This document shows positions 60,763 through 64,000 of a stretch of 64,000 nt of DNA, one piece after another. The notes under the pieces are model-generated. The model saw nothing but the letters and a program-made list of their open reading frames with translations. It was not told the origin of the DNA and ran no database searches. Numbering within the stretch: position 1 is the stretch's first letter; each line of letters starts with the position of its first letter. A program made the translations under genes and the position numbers. This DNA is from JACMQW01 sp964536965 (GTDB taxonomy: Bacteria > Bdellovibrionota > UBA1018): the NCBI GenBank assembly GCA_964536965.1, contig CAZIAL010000001.1:128415-192414 (forward strand), given 5' to 3'.

Positions 60763-62229
60763 GTGGCGGCCTTCTTGAACTCTCGAATATTCCTAGCCCT
60801 GACTTTGGCTTTCGCGTCGTTCGGAATGCTCGGCCTTCCCGTATCTGCCCATGCGTCGGCTACACTCGATTTTCCACCCGGTCTTTTTCGCGGGGACGAA
60901 ATCGTGTTGCCCTATTTAACGCAGAAGTCGTCTGCGCCGGCTGACGCAATTAACCCGCTTTGTGCCCGAGCTTTTCTGGGCCGCCTCCAATTTCAAGACA
61001 TCGACCATCCGGTTCTTCGAAACCGAGTGGACTATTGTCGTGGGCCGCTCGGGACGCTGCCGTCCGACGCGCGGCGCTTGATCGAGGCGATAGGCGAGGT
61101 CCACCGGAAAGTTTCCTTAGCCCTAGAACTGTCTCCCGCCGAAGTATTCGCCGTGCCAATTAAAGTCCTGATCCGAGGTAAAAGCGACGGATCGATGAAG
61201 TCCAAGGCGGGGCCGCTCAATTGGGGCCCTTCCGACGAGAGTTTCGGCGTCGCTCTCGACTCCTTGCCGAACTGGGACTTCTCGGATTTCGCTTCTAGCG
61301 TATACGCGCACGAAGTCGCGCACCTACTGAGCTTTTCCGCCGGACCGGTTGGCGAGGCCTTGCGCGGCCTTCAAGAACACCCTTTCTTGATCGAAGCATT
61401 TCCCGATTTAGTTTCGGCAGTGGCGCACGACACGCCGAAATTTCTTCTCGGAGAACGTGATCTTCCGGCCTGTCTACGCGACTTCCGTGACGGCACCCCG
61501 GTGCAATCCTTAGATCGCCCTTTTGGTGATTTCTACGTTTTAGCCCAGAATGACAAAATGGCAGCGTGTTGTGCCGGACTTGATTTGCGCGGCGAATCCG
61601 AGCTCGCCCAGTCTCTTTGCGAAAATGCCATCCAAAGACGGGGCGAAAAAATTGCCACCTTAGAAGCGTTCACCTCGAATAAACGACTCGACCACAAGCC
61701 CTTTTCGCCAGAAAGTCTGGCGGAGCCCTTTTCCGCCGGGAATTGCCGAGTGAGAACCGCCACGGGGCTCGTCTACTTCGATGCTTGCGATACCCACCGC
61801 TTTGGGAAAACCCTGATGTCGTTCTTTTTTCGACTAAAAGAGTTAACTGGCAAGCACCAGCTAGGACTTTTTGTCTCCAAGCTCCGCACCCTGGCCTCTA
61901 CCGCGTCGCTCTATCGATGCGGTTTCTCCGAGGCGCGGAAAGGAAGTATCGACGCCAAGATTGAAATCCGCTCGGCGCTTGGCGGCTTCCGTTCCCTGCG
62001 AGGGTCCTTAAATCTGGCCGATCAAGCGAGATTCGACCAAGCTTGGAAAGAGCACGCGATGGAGAAGTTCGAGGAACTCGACCGCCTGTATCAGAAGGAG
62101 GCCCTGCCCGGTTTTGCCCAGATCGTGGCTAAGTTTAGGAACCCGGATTACAGCCGCGAGCACGCCTGCGGAGACGTTTACGAGTTCGATTCCAAAGCCT
62201 GCCGGGTGAGCTGCGTTCAGGTCCGGTAG
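60763..62229 (+). CDS. Secreted putative zinc metallopeptidase with HEVAH motif
   Basis: A 488-residue precursor starting with GTG. A signal peptide (to about AHA) is followed by a domain with SSVYAHEVAHLLSFSAG, giving H183, E184 and H187 as a zincin-type HExxH. A Glu in FLIEAFPDLV about 25 residues on could be the third ligand. At least eleven cysteines (CRGP, CLRD, CCAG, CENA and others) imply disulphides and export. No known peptidase family is recognised beyond the motif. The start is supported by the leaderless-type promoter rather than by a ribosome site. Confidence 0.75.
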   Translation: MAAFLNSRIFLALTLAFASFGMLGLPVSAHASATLDFPPGLFRGDEIVLPYLTQKSSAPADAINPLCARAFLGRLQFQDIDHPVLRNRVDYCRGPLGTLPSDARRLIEAIGEVHRKVSLALELSPAEVFAVPIKVLIRGKSDGSMKSKAGPLNWGPSDESFGVALDSLPNWDFSDFASSVYAHEVAHLLSFSAGPVGEALRGLQEHPFLIEAFPDLVSAVAHDTPKFLLGERDLPACLRDFRDGTPVQSLDRPFGDFYVLAQNDKMAACCAGLDLRGESELAQSLCENAIQRRGEKIATLEAFTSNKRLDHKPFSPESLAEPFSAGNCRVRTATGLVYFDACDTHRFGKTLMSFFFRLKELTGKHQLGLFVSKLRTLASTASLYRCGFSEARKGSIDAKIEIRSALGGFRSLRGSLNLADQARFDQAWKEHAMEKFEELDRLYQKEALPGFAQIVAKFRNPDYSREHACGDVYEFDSKACRVSCVQVR

Positions 62230-62305
62230 CCGAATCTTGGGTCTTAGGCCCACCGCCTCATTTCCTGCTTTTAGGGGGCGCCAAAGCCTGATAACCGATC
62301 GTTCT

Positions 62306-64000
62306 ATGAGAACTTGGGGCGCTTCCGATTCGCTGAAGACGTACAATATCGAAAACTGGGGCGACCAGTACTTTTCCATTAATCCAAGCGGCAATATGAC
62401 CGTGCATCCTCGCCGCGGCGAAGGCCCTGGGATCGATTTGATGAGTGTCGTGGAAGAAGTGAAATCGCAGGGCGTGAGTCTGCCAGTGCTGATTCGCTTC
62501 CAAGACATCATCCGTCACCGCGTGATCGCGTTGAACGAAGCGTTTCGTAAGTCGATCGCGGAGTTCGGATACAAAGGCCGTTACAAGGGCGTGTACCCGA
62601 TCAAGGTGAACCAGATGCGCGAGGTCGTCGAAGAGATCGTCGACGCCGGTCGATCGTACGACTACGGACTCGAAGCTGGCTCAAAAGCAGAACTGACGAT
62701 CGTCTCCGCGGCGCCGCTTTCTCCCGATTCGCTGATTATCTGTAACGGCTATAAAGACTACGGCTACATCAAGATGGCGTTGATGGGGCGCAAGCTCGGC
62801 AAAAACGTAATCATCGTCGTTGAAAAGCTGACCGAGCTTTTCCAAATCCTCCAACTCTCGAAAGAAATGGGCGTGGTTCCCTATATCGGAATCCGGGTAA
62901 AACTCTACTCGAAGGGTTCCGGAAAATGGGAATCCAGCGGCGGCGAATCCGCGAAGTTCGGACTGACGACGCCGGAACTTCTCCATGCGATCGACGTGCT
63001 GCGCTCGCAAGGAATGGAAGATTGCTTCAAGCTTCTCCATTTCCATATCGGTTCGCAGATCACGAACATCCGTACCGTGAAGGACGCGACGAAAGAAGCG
63101 ACTCGGATTTACGCCAAGTTGATGAAGATGGGGCTCAAGCTCGACTACCTCGACGTGGGCGGCGGCTTAGGCGTCGATTACGACGGTTCGCGTACGAGTT
63201 TCGAATCTTCGATCAATTATTCGTTGAACGAATACGTCTCCGATGTCGTTTATTCGATCCAGGAAGTTTGCCAAGCCGAGGAAGTGCCCGAACCGCACAT
63301 CGTTTCCGAGTCGGGCCGCGCGATCGTCGCGCACCACTCGGTCTTGATCGTGAACGTGTTTGGAAATATCGAAGTCGGCGCGACCCCGATCACGATGGAC
63401 GAGACCCCGGACGAAGACGACGTTGTTAAAGAAATGCGTTTTCTGATGCAAAACCTGACCGCGAAAAACGTTCTGGAACATTTCCACGACGCCGTCGCGC
63501 GGAAGGAAGAAGCGCTCTCCATGTTCAAACTCGGCTTTTTGTCTCTCGAAGACAAAGCCAAGGTAGAACACCTCTTCTGGCAGATCTGCAAAGTGATCTA
63601 CAAGAACTCGGCGGGGTTGAAATACGTGCCCGACGAAGTCGAAGCGCTCAATAAGACGCTCGCCGACCAGTACCTTTGCAATTTCTCCGTATTCCAGTCG
63701 ATGCCCGATCACTGGGCGATCCAACATCTTTTCCCGATCGTTCCGATCCACCGCCTCGACGAAGAACCGACTCGCCAAGCGACGCTTGTCGATATTACGT
63801 GCGACTCGGACGGCAAGGTAAACAAGTTCATCGATCTGCGGGATATCAAGGATACCCTCCCGCTCCACACCTTGAAATCAACCGAGCATTATTATCTCGG
63901 CATGTTCTTGATGGGCGCCTACCAGGACATCATGGGCGATCTCCATAATCTCTTCGGCCGCGTGAACGAAGTGCACGTGTTCTTAGACGAGACGGAGCCG
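62306..64000 (+). CDS. speA: Biosynthetic arginine decarboxylase (3' end outside window)
   Basis: The frame is open from the ATG at 62306 to the last base, 565 codons without a stop, so the gene continues beyond the window (family length ~630-660). It is a fold-type III PLP enzyme converting arginine to agmatine for polyamine synthesis. The PLP lysine is K100 in GVYPIKVNQ. KLLHFHIGSQI, LDVGGGLGVDYDGS and SESGRAIVAHHSVLIV follow in order. The start WGASDSLKTYNIENWGDQYF is typical of SpeA. No clear ribosome site is seen. It links polyamine production to the arginine genes 35 kb away. Confidence 0.95.
   Translation, partial: MRTWGASDSLKTYNIENWGDQYFSINPSGNMTVHPRRGEGPGIDLMSVVEEVKSQGVSLPVLIRFQDIIRHRVIALNEAFRKSIAEFGYKGRYKGVYPIKVNQMREVVEEIVDAGRSYDYGLEAGSKAELTIVSAAPLSPDSLIICNGYKDYGYIKMALMGRKLGKNVIIVVEKLTELFQILQLSKEMGVVPYIGIRVKLYSKGSGKWESSGGESAKFGLTTPELLHAIDVLRSQGMEDCFKLLHFHIGSQITNIRTVKDATKEATRIYAKLMKMGLKLDYLDVGGGLGVDYDGSRTSFESSINYSLNEYVSDVVYSIQEVCQAEEVPEPHIVSESGRAIVAHHSVLIVNVFGNIEVGATPITMDETPDEDDVVKEMRFLMQNLTAKNVLEHFHDAVARKEEALSMFKLGFLSLEDKAKVEHLFWQICKVIYKNSAGLKYVPDEVEALNKTLADQYLCNFSVFQSMPDHWAIQHLFPIVPIHRLDEEPTRQATLVDITCDSDGKVNKFIDLRDIKDTLPLHTLKSTEHYYLGMFLMGAYQDIMGDLHNLFGRVNEVHVFLDETEP

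Overview
The window reads as a draft-assembly fragment (one 100-N scaffold gap at 46135-46234) from a diderm, GC-rich, gene-dense bacterium. Lipoprotein signal peptides, a TolC/RND pair, outer-membrane barrel-like proteins and many small secreted proteins of unknown function show a Gram-negative envelope. The gene repertoire fits a Bdellovibrionota or deltaproteobacterial-type lineage, but that placement is an inference from content and not a phylogenetic result.

Layout. 1-8.5 kb: an acetyl-CoA synthetase, two secreted proteins, a coupled Hsp70-like/GNAT pair, and methylcrotonyl-CoA carboxylase beta divergent from a methylglutaconyl-CoA hydratase. 8.6-12.4 kb: a tightly overlapping operon of biotin carboxylase, biotin carrier protein, HMG-CoA lyase and PlsC. 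Together these give most of the leucine/isovalerate breakdown route to acetyl-CoA and acetoacetate. 12.4-19.7 kb: a purine permease, several envelope proteins, a probable histidine-brace copper protein, a DTW protein and a ChaN-like protein. 19.7-28.1 kb: arginine biosynthesis, argC-argJ-argB-argF-argR leftward and argG-argH rightward, with ARG boxes in the divergent promoter. 28-33 kb: small secreted proteins, OsmC, pirin and a TauE-type permease. 33.1-36 kb: a CREST-type ceramidase-like membrane protein, a sphingosine-1-phosphate-lyase-like enzyme and a PilZ protein in one run. 36-41 kb: STAS and CBS proteins, an HDOD-like protein plus ferredoxin, and a SWIM/SNF2 ATPase. 41.2-46.8 kb: a four-gene envelope operon and a secreted low-complexity repeat protein broken by the assembly gap. 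47-56 kb: TPR proteins, RND pump, TolC, a barrel protein and an M1-like gluzincin. 56.4-64 kb: a Nif3/DUF34 protein, the RNase P RNA gene, an AT-richer orphan gene, a hydrolase-like protein, a HEVAH-containing secreted protein, and the 5' part of speA, a consumer of arginine.

Two themes stand out. First, the ceramidase-like and S1P-lyase-like genes sit 10 bases apart and would carry out successive steps of sphingolipid breakdown, which is unusual for a bacterium. Second, at least seven genes without a Shine-Dalgarno sequence have a -35/-10 pair with 16-17 base spacing placed exactly 6-7 bases before the start codon, so that transcription would begin at the start codon. This suggests that leaderless mRNAs are common here. 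All assignments rest on reading motifs by eye; no database search or computation was run.
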